A stretch of DNA of 64,000 nt, taken from assembly GCF_000316575.1 (NCBI RefSeq), contig NC_019682.1, forward strand, positions 372,001-436,000. Reading direction: 5' to 3'. Made by a program: the position numbers and the translations under genes. Shown one piece after another: positions 36,777 through 46,191 of this stretch. The DNA is from Calothrix sp. PCC 7507. GTDB lineage: Bacteria > Cyanobacteriota > Cyanobacteriia > Cyanobacteriales > Nostocaceae. Under the pieces are notes generated by a model, which made no database searches, had not been told where the DNA came from, and saw only the letters and a program-made list of their open reading frames with translations. Each line of letters starts with the position of its first letter. The first letter of the stretch is position 1.

Positions 36777-38348
36777 TTTGCTACTTTGATTCCACTCACG
36801 GGGTACATACTTCAAACTTCTTGTACTGGCATGTTTTTTCATATTGCTATAATATTTTGCTGTTAAATTCATCTCAATGACAAACTCTGTACCTTGCCCT
36901 AATTGAGAATTGCATTTGAGTTTACCCTGATGTTTTTCCACAATAATCTGCTGGCTAATTGAAAGACCCAATCCCTTTCCTACTGGTTTGGTAGTAAAAA
37001 ATGGTTCAAATATTCGCCTTTGAATATGAGGCAATATACCTTTACCATTATCAGATATATGTATTATGATATTGTGTTTTTTATCAACGATTCCAGGCTT
37101 ATGACTATTAACTAATGATAAATGTCTACTGACAATTTCTGTACGAATCCAAATTTTAGGCAGGAATGAATCATCCTGTCTGATCTTTTCTTCCACAGCA
37201 TCAATGGCATTAGTTAATATATTCATAAACACCTGGTTTAACTCCCCTGGATAACACTTGACTAAGGGTAATTCTCCAAAGTCTTTAATTACCTCAATTC
37301 CTGGTCGATTAGGCTTTTCTTTGAGGCGATGTTGCAAAATTCTGAGAACACTCTCAAGTCCTGTATGTACATTAATTTTTGTCATTTGTGCTTGATCAAA
37401 GCCCGAAAAACTTTGCAAGGCGAAGACAATTTCTTTAATGCGCTCAGATCCTGATCGTGTTGACCACAGTAATTTCAATAAATCTGCCTTGATAAAATCA
37501 AAATTAAGGTCTTGCAGATATGAGGCTAGTATTGGGGTAGGATGTGGGTAATGGCGTTGATAAAGTTCAATCAGTTTAATTAAGTCTTCTGTATATTGAC
37601 TGACAGGTTGGAGATTGCTGTCGATGAAGTTAACAGGGTGATAAATTTCGTTAGCCATATCCGCCACCAGTCGGCCGATATTAGCCATTTTCTCATTTTG
37701 TAATAGCTGGCTTTGGGTATATTGGAGTTCTTCTAGGGTGATTTTCAGCTGTTGTGATTTTTCCCTAGCTTGTGTTTCAGCTAATTGGACTCGTTCCCAG
37801 AGTTGAAATTGCTGGATAGCGATCGCCATTTCCCTACTTAGTTCTTTTAAAGACTCTATCTCCCACTGCTGCCACGTAGGAGATGGCTCGGAGTTATGAG
37901 CAATTAATAATCCCCACAAAGAATTTTGGTTATTCTCTGACGCTGGTAAAATAATCGGCATCACTAAATTAGCTTTAACCTCAAGCGCACGCATCAAGGG
38001 AATTTTTCCCAAAACAGCCATAATATCTGGAATATCCAAATCCTTTGAGGATATCAACGGTAACGCCACCGACTCAAAAGCTATCTCACCGCTTCCGTCT
38101 GGATGAAAACGATAAATTATTATTTTGTCAGTTGACAAAACCTGCTGCATTTCCTCCAAGATAGTTTGCAGCATTGGCTCTAGCTGAGAACAAGAATACA
38201 CGAGCGATCGCACGGATTGAAGCAGGCGTTCTCGCTTTTGATACTGTTGACAGGCTTCTTGGTTCCACATTTGGTCGGCGACAGTTTGAAAGCTTTGTGC
38301 TGAGAAATGAGCTTTCATCTGCTGGGTAGCGGGTTCTTCGATATGCAT
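36747..38348 (-). CDS. GAF-domain histidine-kinase-like protein lacking the phosphoacceptor His
   Basis: A 533-residue soluble protein. An N-terminal GAF domain (about 45-185) includes DKIIIYRFHPDGSGEIAFES, the type that binds bilins or small ligands in cyanobacterial kinases, but no conserved chromophore Cys is clear. A coiled coil (190-220) leads to EKMANIGRLVADMANEIYHP. In related kinases this reads H-E-I-N-N-P; here the phosphoacceptor His is Asn (codon AAC, 37650-37652, residue about 233). The ATP-binding domain looks intact: LTNAIDAVEE, HISDNGKGILPH, and FEPFFTTKPVGKGLGLSIS. It therefore may bind ATP but should not autophosphorylate in the usual way. No response regulator is adjacent. 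Confidence 0.88.
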   Translation of the reverse strand: MHIEEPATQQMKAHFSAQSFQTVADQMWNQEACQQYQKRERLLQSVRSLVYSCSQLEPMLQTILEEMQQVLSTDKIIIYRFHPDGSGEIAFESVALPLISSKDLDIPDIMAVLGKIPLMRALEVKANLVMPIILPASENNQNSLWGLLIAHNSEPSPTWQQWEIESLKELSREMAIAIQQFQLWERVQLAETQAREKSQQLKITLEELQYTQSQLLQNEKMANIGRLVADMANEIYHPVNFIDSNLQPVSQYTEDLIKLIELYQRHYPHPTPILASYLQDLNFDFIKADLLKLLWSTRSGSERIKEIVFALQSFSGFDQAQMTKINVHTGLESVLRILQHRLKEKPNRPGIEVIKDFGELPLVKCYPGELNQVFMNILTNAIDAVEEKIRQDDSFLPKIWIRTEIVSRHLSLVNSHKPGIVDKKHNIIIHISDNGKGILPHIQRRIFEPFFTTKPVGKGLGLSISQQIIVEKHQGKLKCNSQLGQGTEFVIEMNLTAKYYSNMKKHASTRSLKYVPREWNQSSKLTGVFPVTE

Positions 38349-38875
38349 AGCTGCTGTTAGGATGAGGAAGATATTCGATAGCTCTCTCTCTAAGCTGTCT
38401 TAGCACACTGAAAATCAAGGTATAGAAAGTGCGGGTTATGTTAACAAATTTTAACTTCGTTAACAAGACTGTAACTAAACCGGACACACATTAACCACTG
38501 TTATTAATGTTGGATGGAAACTAGAAAAAGGTAAACGGAACAATGTAACCGCTGTTGTGATCAGTCATGCCATTTTCTAGAAAAACTAGCTACATTATGT
38601 CCATTTACTACCCCAAATTTTCTAAAAAAGAGTATGAAGTACTACGTAACAAGCAGATAAATACACTTAAAGCAGTAGGTAGATAAAATATAAAATCAAG
38701 TCAAGTCGAATGTTTCAGAAGGGAAAAAAATTGTCAAGTCTTATTTGTAGCTTTATTTCATCAAAACTGACTTGAACTGCAATTAGAGAGACTACATAGA
38801 GATTTATCTTCTCAATCTAAACTTTGACAAAGAAAAACAATTTGGGGAAATGTCACACAAAAGAGCTGATGACGA
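38349..38875. other. 527-base divergent intergenic region
   Basis: It separates the kinase-like gene from the HTH-AAA-GGDEF gene. It is A/T-rich and contains two GTTAAC sites at 38440-38445 and 38459-38464 and several TAAC-rich stretches, which could be regulator sites. No gene or long inverted repeat is seen. Confidence 0.5.
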
Positions 38876-40912
38876 ATGACTATAGATGAAGTTGTACTGC
38901 TACTAAAAGCCAGTCAAAGTAACGGTTTGACGACACTCCAAGAGATGGTGTTGCGCTCGTCGTGGGCAGGTAAAACTTACACTAATATAGCTTTAGAAGC
39001 GCACTACGGAGAAGAGCGTGTGAGGAAAGTCGCTTCTAATTTATGGCAAGTTCTGAGTGATTTTTGGCAAGAACCTATCAATAAATTTAACTTCCGCCAA
39101 ATTCTAGAATCTCGGCGTTTGACTAAAGCACAACAACAGTTAATCAAGGAATTTAACCGTACAGCCACCGCCATTTCCCTAGAATTTCCTAGTGGTCCCG
39201 TATCACTTAACTCTAGATTCTACATTCCTCGCCAGCCAATCGAGGAACATGCCTACGCGGAAATGGCAGAACCAGGGAGTGTCGTCTGTATTAGAGGTAG
39301 CAAAAAGATGGGAAAAAGCTCTCTCATCTTACGTATGCTGTCACACGCAGATCATCAAGGCTTTCACACCGTAAGTATAGACTTTCAACAAGCCGATAAA
39401 GCAGTATTTGCCAGCTTAGATAAATTTTTACGCTGGTTATGTGCCAACATCAGTCGAGAGTTGCAGCTAGAACCCAAACTCAATGATTATTGGGATGAGG
39501 AGATGGGTAGCAAAGTCAGTTGCTCTATCTATTTCCAGAAGTATTTACTCTCGACTGTGGATAGTCCTCTGGTATTGGTATTAAACGAAGTGGATTGGGT
39601 GTTTGAATATCCAGAAATTGCTGGAGAATTTTTACCACTAGTGCGTTCCTGGTATGAACAAGCTAAAAGTGTGGAAATTTGGCAAAAACTCCGCCTTATT
39701 CTAGTTTATTCAACAGAAATTATTGTCCCCTTAAAACTGACTCAATCTCCATTTAATGTTGGATTGACAATCAAGCTACCAAACTTTACCAAAAAGCAGG
39801 TACAGGATTTAGCAGAACGTCACGGACTAGATTGGACAGATGGTAAGGATACTGAGAATTTAATGAAGATGGTGGGGGGACATCCTTATTTAGTGAGATT
39901 AGCTTTGTATCACCTTGTGGGTAAGGGGGGGTTAGAACGGAATTTAGGACAATTGTTGCAACAAGCGCCTACAACATCGGGAATTTATCATGAGTATTTA
40001 AGGCAGTATGTATTAACGCTGCAACAGGAACCAGAACTGGGTTCTGCTTTCTATGAAGTGGTTAAGGCTACAGAGCCGGTGAAATTAGAGCCAGTTCTGG
40101 GATATCAGTTAAAGAATATGGGGTTGGTTAACTTAGAAGGCGATCGCTTTACTCCCATGTGTGAGTTGTATCGTCTATATTTTCGTGAGCAACTCAACAT
40201 GAGTGAGGATGCGAGCAATCCCCGGATGGAACAGTTGGAAAAAGAAAACCAACAGTTACGAGCTCTCTCTAGCCTAGATGAATTAACTCAGTTAGCCAAT
40301 CGTCGCTACTTTCAAACCTATCTGCAAATAGAGTTGCAAAGAGTTGTTCACGAGAGTTCCGCTCATCCACGCCATGAAATTACCCCTGTGTCTTTAATTT
40401 TATGCGATATTGACTATTTCAAAATTTACAATAAAACCTATGGTAACAGCATAGGCGACCAATGTTTGCAACAAATCGCCCAAACTATTCAAAACTGTGT
40501 GAAACTTCCCCTGGGAAATGCCAGCCTTTCATATGCCAAGATGACGACGACTGATTCATCTCATAGGGCTTGGCAAACTTCCCTGACTGCACATGCTGGT
40601 GATGAATACAGTTCCGTATTAGTCGCTCGTTATGGTGGTGAAGAATTTGCCATTCTTACCCATGCTCATGCTACTACAGCCATAAACATAGCCGAACAAA
40701 TTCGCGAACAAGTCAAAGCTTTGGCAATTAAGTGTGAGTATCCTGGGATTGGTGGACTACCTGCATCTGTTTTAACTGTCAGTTTAGGTGTGGCTAGCTT
40801 CATTCCCAATGCTGAAACTCAGCCAGCTAACTTAGTAAATGCTGCCGAGCAAGCACTCTATCTGGCCAAAAGACAAGGACGCGATCGCGTAATTTTTCAT
40901 GAGGTAATCTAA
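38876..40912 (+). CDS. HTH (vWA-MoxR-associated type)-AAA ATPase-GGDEF fusion protein
   Basis: A 678-residue signalling protein. Residues 1-80 (LTTLQEMVLRSSWAGKTYTN and IALEAHYGEERVRKVASNLW) resemble the N-terminal HTH domain found on cyanobacterial proteins associated with vWA-MoxR systems. Residues of about 105-440 are an AAA_35/STAND-type ATPase with Walker A GSKKMGKSSL near 144 and Walker B LVLVLNEVDW near 240. After a short coiled coil, the diguanylate cyclase domain runs from about 470 with LDELTQLANRRYF, ILCDIDYFKIYN and ARYGGEEFAIL. About 30 extra residues sit between the helix before the active site and GGEEF, and no RxxD inhibitory site is seen. Catalytic residues for c-di-GMP synthesis are present. 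The input signal is unknown. Confidence 0.87.
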   Translation: MTIDEVVLLLKASQSNGLTTLQEMVLRSSWAGKTYTNIALEAHYGEERVRKVASNLWQVLSDFWQEPINKFNFRQILESRRLTKAQQQLIKEFNRTATAISLEFPSGPVSLNSRFYIPRQPIEEHAYAEMAEPGSVVCIRGSKKMGKSSLILRMLSHADHQGFHTVSIDFQQADKAVFASLDKFLRWLCANISRELQLEPKLNDYWDEEMGSKVSCSIYFQKYLLSTVDSPLVLVLNEVDWVFEYPEIAGEFLPLVRSWYEQAKSVEIWQKLRLILVYSTEIIVPLKLTQSPFNVGLTIKLPNFTKKQVQDLAERHGLDWTDGKDTENLMKMVGGHPYLVRLALYHLVGKGGLERNLGQLLQQAPTTSGIYHEYLRQYVLTLQQEPELGSAFYEVVKATEPVKLEPVLGYQLKNMGLVNLEGDRFTPMCELYRLYFREQLNMSEDASNPRMEQLEKENQQLRALSSLDELTQLANRRYFQTYLQIELQRVVHESSAHPRHEITPVSLILCDIDYFKIYNKTYGNSIGDQCLQQIAQTIQNCVKLPLGNASLSYAKMTTTDSSHRAWQTSLTAHAGDEYSSVLVARYGGEEFAILTHAHATTAINIAEQIREQVKALAIKCEYPGIGGLPASVLTVSLGVASFIPNAETQPANLVNAAEQALYLAKRQGRDRVIFHEVI

Positions 40913-40949
40913 GGGACTCATCATAAACTCATCTCGTCAGGCGATCGTC

Positions 40950-41651
40950 ATGGTAAAAACACCCCCCCAGTATTCTTTAACAATTCCCCGTTTGGAAAAT
41001 GGCGACAAGCTCACCCGTTACGAATTTGAGCGGCGCTATAACGCCATGTCCAATCTCAAAAAAGCCGAATTGATCGAAGGAATCGTCTATCTTATGCCTG
41101 CGGCTCTACGCTTCAGAAGTCACGGTCAACCTCATGGTTGGATTCTGACATGGCTCGGTACTTACGAAGCCTCTACTCCTGGTGTAGCCTTGGGAGTAGA
41201 ACCTACAGTACGTCTAGACTTGGATAACGCACCTCAACCGGATGTAGTTCTTCTCATTGATCAAGAAGCAGGTGGACAAACCCGGATAAGTGACGATGAT
41301 TACATCGAAGGTTCACCAGAGTTAGTTATTGAAATTGCCGCTAGCAGCGTCTCCATTGACCTTCATGGCAAAAAACAAGCTTATCGCCGGAATGGAGTTA
41401 AAGAATATATAGTTTGGCAAGTACTCGATCAAAAATTGAGTTGGTTCTATTTAGAACAAGGCGAGTATGTAGAATTAGGGACTGATACTGAGGGGATTTG
41501 CCGGAGTCAGGTATTTCCAGGTTTGTGGTTAGGGGTTGCAGAGTTATTAGCAGGGAATATGCAGGGCGTGTTGGCTATTTTACAAGCAGGTTTACAGTCT
41601 CCTGAACACGCAGCATTTGTTCAGGATATTACCAACAAATCATCATCCTAA
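40950..41651 (+). CDS. Uma2-family putative endonuclease
   Basis: A 233-residue Uma2 protein with a complete PD-(D/E)xK-like set: QPDVVLLID near residue 91, SPELVIEIAASSVSIDL near 122, and GKKQAYRRNGVKEYIVWQV near 140. The N-terminal half has LTRYEFERRYNAMSNLKKAE and ELIEGIVYLMPAA, typical of the longer Uma2 form. Cyanobacteria carry dozens of these, and their role is not known. It follows the GGDEF gene by 37 bases on the same strand and may be cotranscribed with it. It is not a close copy of the Uma2 protein at 17050. Confidence 0.9.
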   Translation: MVKTPPQYSLTIPRLENGDKLTRYEFERRYNAMSNLKKAELIEGIVYLMPAALRFRSHGQPHGWILTWLGTYEASTPGVALGVEPTVRLDLDNAPQPDVVLLIDQEAGGQTRISDDDYIEGSPELVIEIAASSVSIDLHGKKQAYRRNGVKEYIVWQVLDQKLSWFYLEQGEYVELGTDTEGICRSQVFPGLWLGVAELLAGNMQGVLAILQAGLQSPEHAAFVQDITNKSSS

Positions 41652-41822
41652 ATTTTTTGGGATACCAAGCTACCAAAGACAATCAACGGAGAGTGGCCGA
41701 TCGCACAGTGCCATAGAGTCTGAGTGAGACATATTGATGAATGATGCCGCAAACTTTTTCAACATAAGCACACATCACTAGTTATAATTTCCTATATGTT
41801 GAAAAAACTCTTAAGATTTAGC

Positions 41823-41850
41823 GTAAGAATTACATTAAGGTAAAAATTAC
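41823..41850. promoter_or_regulatory. Two GTAA-N3-TTAC motifs upstream of fba
   Basis: GTAAGAATTAC (41823-41833) and GTAAAAATTAC (41840-41850) are two copies of an 11-base palindromic motif, 17 bases apart centre to centre, 48 bases before the aldolase start. Such paired operators typically bind a dimeric regulator. The spacing does not match the GTA-N8-TAC site of NtcA. Confidence 0.45.
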
Positions 41851-41897
41851 GCTGCTCTCACACCGATTAGCTGACAACCACATTAGGAGGACTATCT

Positions 41898-42977
41898 ATG
41901 GCGCTTGTACCACTGCGGCTGTTGTTGGATCACGCAGCTGAAAACGGTTACGGCATCCCAGCTTTCAACGTTAACAATTTAGAGCAGATTCAGGCAATCC
42001 TGAAGGCTGCTGTCGAGACAGATAGCCCCGTAATTTTGCAAGCTTCTCGTGGCGCTCGTAATTATGCAGGAGAAAACTTCCTCCGCCACCTAATTTTGGC
42101 AGCGGTAGAAACCTATCCTCAGATTCCCATTGTCATGCACCAAGATCATGGTAATGCTCCTGCTACCTGCTACTCAGCAATTAAGAACAACTTCACCAGC
42201 GTCATGATGGATGGTTCTTTAGAAGCTGATGCTAAGACCCCCGCAAGCTTCGAGTATAACGTCAGTGTCACCCGCGAAGTGGTGAATGTCGCTCATGCTT
42301 TGGGTGTCAGCGTTGAAGGTGAACTCGGTTGTTTGGGTTCTCTAGAAACTGGTGCCGGTGAAGCTGAAGATGGACATGGTTTTGAGGGTACACTCGACCA
42401 CTCCCAATTGCTAACCGACCCCGATGAAGCTGTTAACTTCGTAGAAGCAACCCAAGTAGATGCTTTAGCGGTTGCTATTGGCACCAGTCACGGTGCTTAC
42501 AAGTTTACCCGCAAGCCGACTGGCGAAATTTTGGCCATCAGCCGCATTGAAGAAATTCACCGTCGTTTGCCTAACACTCACTTGGTAATGCATGGTTCCT
42601 CCTCCGTACCTGAAGATTTAATTGCACTGATTAACCAATATGGTGGTGCAATTCCTGAAACCTATGGTGTACCTGTAGAGGAAATCCAAAAAGGTATCAA
42701 GAGCGGTGTACGTAAGGTCAACATTGACACCGACAACCGTCTGGCAATTACGGCTGCAGTCCGTGAAGCTTTGGCAAAAAATCCCAAGGAATTTGACCCC
42801 CGTCACTTCCTCAAGCCCTCTATTACATACATGCAGAAGGTTTGTGCCGATCGCTATAACCAATTTGGTACCGCTGGTAATGCTAGCAAAATTAAGCAGA
42901 TTTCTCTGGAAGATTTTGCTGCTAAGTATGCTAAGGGTGAACTTAACGTTGTCACCAAGGCTGCTGCTAAAGTTTAG
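41898..42977 (+). CDS. fba: Class II fructose-bisphosphate aldolase
   Basis: A 359-residue zinc enzyme of glycolysis and the Calvin cycle (fructose-1,6-bisphosphate, and in cyanobacteria also sedoheptulose-1,7-bisphosphate). It shows [17 protein letters not shown] near residue 22, the zinc and catalytic motif [15 protein letters not shown] near 80, [20 protein letters not shown] near 140, and [13 protein letters not shown] near 233. AGGAGG lies 7 bases before the ATG, an unusually strong ribosome binding site here. It is a single gene followed by a terminator-like hairpin. The C-terminal tail [13 protein letters not shown] is usual for the cyanobacterial form. Confidence 0.97.
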   Translation: MALVPLRLLLDHAAENGYGIPAFNVNNLEQIQAILKAAVETDSPVILQASRGARNYAGENFLRHLILAAVETYPQIPIVMHQDHGNAPATCYSAIKNNFTSVMMDGSLEADAKTPASFEYNVSVTREVVNVAHALGVSVEGELGCLGSLETGAGEAEDGHGFEGTLDHSQLLTDPDEAVNFVEATQVDALAVAIGTSHGAYKFTRKPTGEILAISRIEEIHRRLPNTHLVMHGSSSVPEDLIALINQYGGAIPETYGVPVEEIQKGIKSGVRKVNIDTDNRLAITAAVREALAKNPKEFDPRHFLKPSITYMQKVCADRYNQFGTAGNASKIKQISLEDFAAKYAKGELNVVTKAAAKV

Positions 42978-43091
42978 TTTTGTCAAAAAATCAATAGGGA
43001 CACAGCACTACTCACCGCTGTTAACTTCAGTTGACACCGATGAGTACTACTACGCCCCTAGTTGAGATAAAACTTTCATATTGAGATGTAT

Positions 43092-43130
43092 AAACCGGGT
43101 GACGCTTAAGTTCCCTGGTTTTTTGTTTTT
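43092..43130 (+). terminator. Terminator-like hairpin after fba
   Basis: AAACCGGG pairs with CCCTGGTTT around a 12-base loop with one bulge, followed by TTTTTTG and a second T-run. It lies 115 bases after the aldolase stop, on the coding strand. Confidence 0.6.
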
Positions 43131-43260
43131 AGAGAAGTTGCAATCTGCTGTATCGATAGAAGTCAGAATTAACAGATTTCAGAAAAAGGTTAACATTAAG
43201 AGTGCTAGTTGCAAAAGGCGGCGAACAATCATGATAGGTACTACAGCAAAGCAAAAAATA

Positions 43261-43372
43261 CTTATAGCATTTCTCGACAAGCGTGAGGTACATCGGTAAG
43301 GGCATGGCACTGCCATGCCCCTACACAGCGTGATATATTTTTGTACTTCATTTGAATGGGAAGCGCTATAAG
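43261..43372. mobile_element. Short MITE-like element with CTTATAGC ends and internal palindrome
   Basis: The segment starts CTTATAGCATTTCTC and ends GGGAAGCGCTATAAG; the outer 8 bases are exact inverted repeats. In the middle, 43300-43320 reads GGGCATGGCA, C, TGCCATGCCC, a perfect 10-bp hairpin. It has no coding capacity. It lies directly upstream of the antitoxin-like gene. Confidence 0.65.
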
Positions 43373-43384
43373 GCCTTAGAGGAA

Positions 43385-43528
43385 ATGCCACAAGATGTTT
43401 CGTTCCCGGAGATTATGGAACATCTTTACTTTTTGTACAAGATAGAACAAGAGCTAAAGCAAGTTGCAGATGGTGATATTATTTCACATGCAGAAGCTAA
43501 AGTACGAATGAAGGAATGGCACAAATAA
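43385..43528 (+). CDS. Small antitoxin-like protein (47 residues)
   Basis: The frame reads MPQDVSFPEIMEHLYFLYKI, then EQELKQVADGDIISHAEAK, then VRMKEWHK and stop. The pattern of a helical core with an acidic hinge and S-H-x-E-A-x-x-R-M-x-x-W matches short antitoxins that precede ParE/RelE-type toxins, as I recall them from cyanobacteria. The toxin start codon overlaps its end, the normal arrangement. The N-terminal DNA-binding part appears short, and the MITE has landed just upstream, so it may itself be truncated. Confidence 0.6.
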   Translation: MPQDVSFPEIMEHLYFLYKIEQELKQVADGDIISHAEAKVRMKEWHK

Positions 43529-43602
43529 ATTGGACTTCTCAAGCACTTGACCGTGCCAATTTTAGATTTCTGACTTACAAATTAATACTAATGAGTAGTT
43601 AG
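43516..43602 (+). pseudogene. Truncated ParE/RelE-type toxin remnant
   Basis: Overlapping the antitoxin end by 13 bases, a frame starts MAQINWTSQALDRANFRFLT and stops after 28 codons. The first 13 residues match the N-terminus of ParE-like toxins (beta strand I-x-W-T-x-x-A then a helix). The remaining 60-70 residues of a toxin are missing and the sequence after codon 15 is not family-like, so this is a deleted remnant. Confidence 0.65.
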
Positions 43603-43659
43603 AAGTTAATCGTATTTCTAAATATTACAGCGTTTTTCAGGTAAAAAAAGTACACAGGC

Positions 43660-43703
43660 AGTATTACTACAATGTTCATACCAATGAACATTGTAGTAAT
43701 ACT
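43660..43703. terminator. Perfect 20-bp inverted repeat with 4-base loop, downstream of the permease gene
   Basis: AGTATTACTACAATGTTCAT (43660-43679), loop ACCA, and its exact reverse complement (43684-43703). It lies 38 bases after the stop of the minus-strand permease gene. For that direction a run of seven T follows, but only after 10 further bases, so it is an imperfect intrinsic terminator; it could equally be an RNA-stabilising hairpin or an interspersed repeat. Confidence 0.7.
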
Positions 43704-43741
43704 ACTCGCGATCGCATGGTAATTTCTATTTCAATTCCTAA

Positions 43742-45688
43742 TTAACCCCCGACATGAACCGCAGGGCGCTTTTGCGGATTCTTTTCGGCTCGACGGAGTA
43801 CTTCACGGGTGACTACAGCAATATCGCCCTCGCCAAACAAGATGAACCGCAACAAGTACTGAATGGGGTTTCCCTCTACCCAACCAAAGTAGGCATGAGG
43901 AATCTTACCAGTTTGATCGCGAATGTAGAACAGTAAAGCGGCGATCGCATTAGGAACTGCTGCACTCTCAGCGCGGAGGATGCGGTAATCCCCAACTTGT
44001 ACCCCTTTCACTCTAATCACATCCGCAAATTCTGACGCATCAGATACCTGAATCTCTAAAAAGAGAATGGGATCATTGGGTGGAATATGGTTATCCTCGC
44101 GTACCTCTTTCTCTTTTAAAAAATACTCTTCCACATCACCCGCATTCAAGCGATTAGCAATCAGTCGGATTACTCCCTGACTCTCTTGGCTAAGGAATTG
44201 GCGGGCTGTTTCATCAATTTCGATCTGCTCTACCCGCAGCTCGGTTGATCGCCAAACGCGGGAAACTAGGGAGGTGATGATGATCGTACCGATGAAGAAC
44301 GCAGCGATTTTAATCCCTTCTGGTCTTTCGATAATATTGACAATAGTAGTATATATAAATACTAGGGTGATAATGCTAAATACGATTGTTCCCCGCTTTG
44401 AGCGATGACGATGGGCTGATAAGGTGACAGCAAAAGCCGCTGAACTAATCAACACCAGCACACCAGTTGCATAAGCCCCACCTTGGGCTTCCACATTTGC
44501 CCGAAAGATAATTGTGACGACAAAGGCGATCGCTGTATAGACCAACACTAAAGGTCGTGCTGCTCGTGCCCAATTCGGAGCCATGCCATAGCGTGGTAAA
44601 TAGCGAGGTACGATGTTGAGCAGTCCTGCCATTGCTGATGCACCTGCAAACCACAGAATGGAAATAGTACTCAGATCGTAAATGGTGCCAAAGCCATTTC
44701 CTAAATACAGATGTGCTAAATAAGCTAAAGCACGTCCGTTGGCTTTGCCTCCTGTGGCAAATTCGGCGGCGGGAATTAGTAGAGTAGTGATAAAGCTGGT
44801 AGTGATTAAAAAGAAGCTCATAATCACCGCAGCAGTGGTTAATAGCTTGCGCGTGTTGCGAATACGTCCTCTGGGATAATCGGGGGTATCACTACTGCTA
44901 CCCTGGACAAGAGGCATCACAGTTACTCCAGTCTCAAAGCCTGATAATCCCAGTGCTAGCTTGGGGAATAATAGCAGAGCGGCACCAATGAGTACTAAAA
45001 AGTTAGAGTGTTGTGCAAAAAGTGCAGTGTACCAATTAGCGATCGCTGATGGGCGAATGACGATCTGATACACACCAACGCCCACTACAATCATATTTAA
45101 CAGCAGATAAACTCCCACCAAAAACACTGCAATCCCAATAGCTTCTTTGAACCCTCTTAAGAAAACTGCACCTAGTAGCGCCACTAATATCAGGGTGATA
45201 GCAATGCCCTGATTGTGAAGTAGCATCGGGGTGAGCGGATTTTCGATAATATGGGCTGTGGCATCGGCAGCTGAGAGAGTAATAGTAATAATGAAGTCAG
45301 TTGCCACAAAACCGAGTAGGCACAACACCAGAAGTTTACCTTGCCACCAAGGGAGCAAGTGTTCTAGCATGGCTATAGACCCTTCGCCCTGAAAGCTCTT
45401 GGCTGCAATCCGCCGATAGATTGGCAATGCGCCAAAGAGTGTTAATAGAACCAAAATCAGGGTAGCTATAGGAGAAAGAGCGCCTGCTGCTAGTGCGGCA
45501 ATCCCCGGTTGATAACCAAGGGTTGAGAAATAATCTACACCAGTTAAACACATCACTTGCCACCAGGGATGCTTGCGGTGTGCTTCTTCTTTCCGGTAGG
45601 GCCCCTCTTTTTCGCGTCTGTCTTCTTCGAGCAACCAGTGGATAAACTGATTACTGAGATTTTTTGGGGAAATAATTGGTTTAGCCAT
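43742..45688 (-). CDS. APC-family amino acid/cation permease
   Basis: A 648-residue membrane transporter. I start at the ATG at 45688 ([10 protein letters not shown]); the frame is open 21 codons further only from a TTG. About 12 membrane spans occupy residues of about 60-480, for example the stretches with [37 protein letters not shown] and [20 protein letters not shown]. The G-[FV]-D/E-T-G-V-like motif [15 protein letters not shown] is typical of the APC superfamily. The last 170 residues are soluble and acidic (for example [17 protein letters not shown]), possibly regulatory. The substrate is unknown; amino acids or K+ are both plausible. Confidence 0.88.
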   Translation of the reverse strand: MAKPIISPKNLSNQFIHWLLEEDRREKEGPYRKEEAHRKHPWWQVMCLTGVDYFSTLGYQPGIAALAAGALSPIATLILVLLTLFGALPIYRRIAAKSFQGEGSIAMLEHLLPWWQGKLLVLCLLGFVATDFIITITLSAADATAHIIENPLTPMLLHNQGIAITLILVALLGAVFLRGFKEAIGIAVFLVGVYLLLNMIVVGVGVYQIVIRPSAIANWYTALFAQHSNFLVLIGAALLLFPKLALGLSGFETGVTVMPLVQGSSSDTPDYPRGRIRNTRKLLTTAAVIMSFFLITTSFITTLLIPAAEFATGGKANGRALAYLAHLYLGNGFGTIYDLSTISILWFAGASAMAGLLNIVPRYLPRYGMAPNWARAARPLVLVYTAIAFVVTIIFRANVEAQGGAYATGVLVLISSAAFAVTLSAHRHRSKRGTIVFSIITLVFIYTTIVNIIERPEGIKIAAFFIGTIIITSLVSRVWRSTELRVEQIEIDETARQFLSQESQGVIRLIANRLNAGDVEEYFLKEKEVREDNHIPPNDPILFLEIQVSDASEFADVIRVKGVQVGDYRILRAESAAVPNAIAALLFYIRDQTGKIPHAYFGWVEGNPIQYLLRFILFGEGDIAVVTREVLRRAEKNPQKRPAVHVGG

Positions 45689-46191
45689 CAAATACAGTTT
45701 GGTTGCAAAAATCGCTTGTGAAATTACTTTAAGTCTTCGTGGTTTATTCAAAATTTTGAACTACAAAGATCCTCAAGGATTAAAGAAACACAAGTTTTTA
45801 CATTGTTATTCATCAGCCTCAGTTAAGGGGTGATCAACTGTGTCACTAGTGGTTTTAGATTGGCATCAATTTAATACTACTGCTTCTATGCTCCTGGGTA
45901 TGACGATCAGGTGGGCACTTCCCAGAATACAAAAAATGCGCTGTTGTCACTGCTGCAAGATATTAGTTGGGCTGAGTTTTCCCGCTTGATGCGATCGCCC
46001 TCAGTTTTCCCCGCTAATCGGCAACTGAGAGCGATATCATTACCTCAAAACTTTCTACATCCTGGCTTTCAGTTTAAACTGATACACATCAACGCTAATC
46101 ATACTTTTCTACTTAAAGTATTTTTAACGTTGTCTACTGTGTATTGTATTCAACTGGGAACCACTACTATAAACAATTTTTTTATGTAAAA
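45689..46191. other. 503-base region between the permease gene and tRNA-Gln
   Basis: It should contain the permease promoter. A 92-codon frame at 45911-46189 is open but has no ribosome binding site and no family resemblance, and overlaps no conserved feature, so I do not call it. One HIP1-like GCGATCGC is near 45991. Confidence 0.5.

Larger units (their letters stand above)
42978..43741. other. 764-base region between fba and the permease gene
   Basis: The region holds, in order, the fba terminator, the short MITE, the toxin-antitoxin remnant, and the 20-bp hairpin, each listed separately. The frame at 43081-43299 is not convincing as a gene. One HIP1 site lies near 43710. Confidence 0.6.

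Noticed and set aside
41823-41850. NtcA binding sites upstream of fba
   Set aside because: The motif has GTAA-N3-TTAC and not GTA-N8-TAC, so it does not fit NtcA.
43081-43299. 72-codon frame after fba
   Set aside because: It starts inside the fba terminator hairpin and ends inside the MITE, so it is a chance frame.
45911-46189. 92-codon open frame before tRNA-Gln
   Set aside because: No ribosome binding site, no recognisable motif, and composition of noncoding DNA; it ends just before the tRNA.
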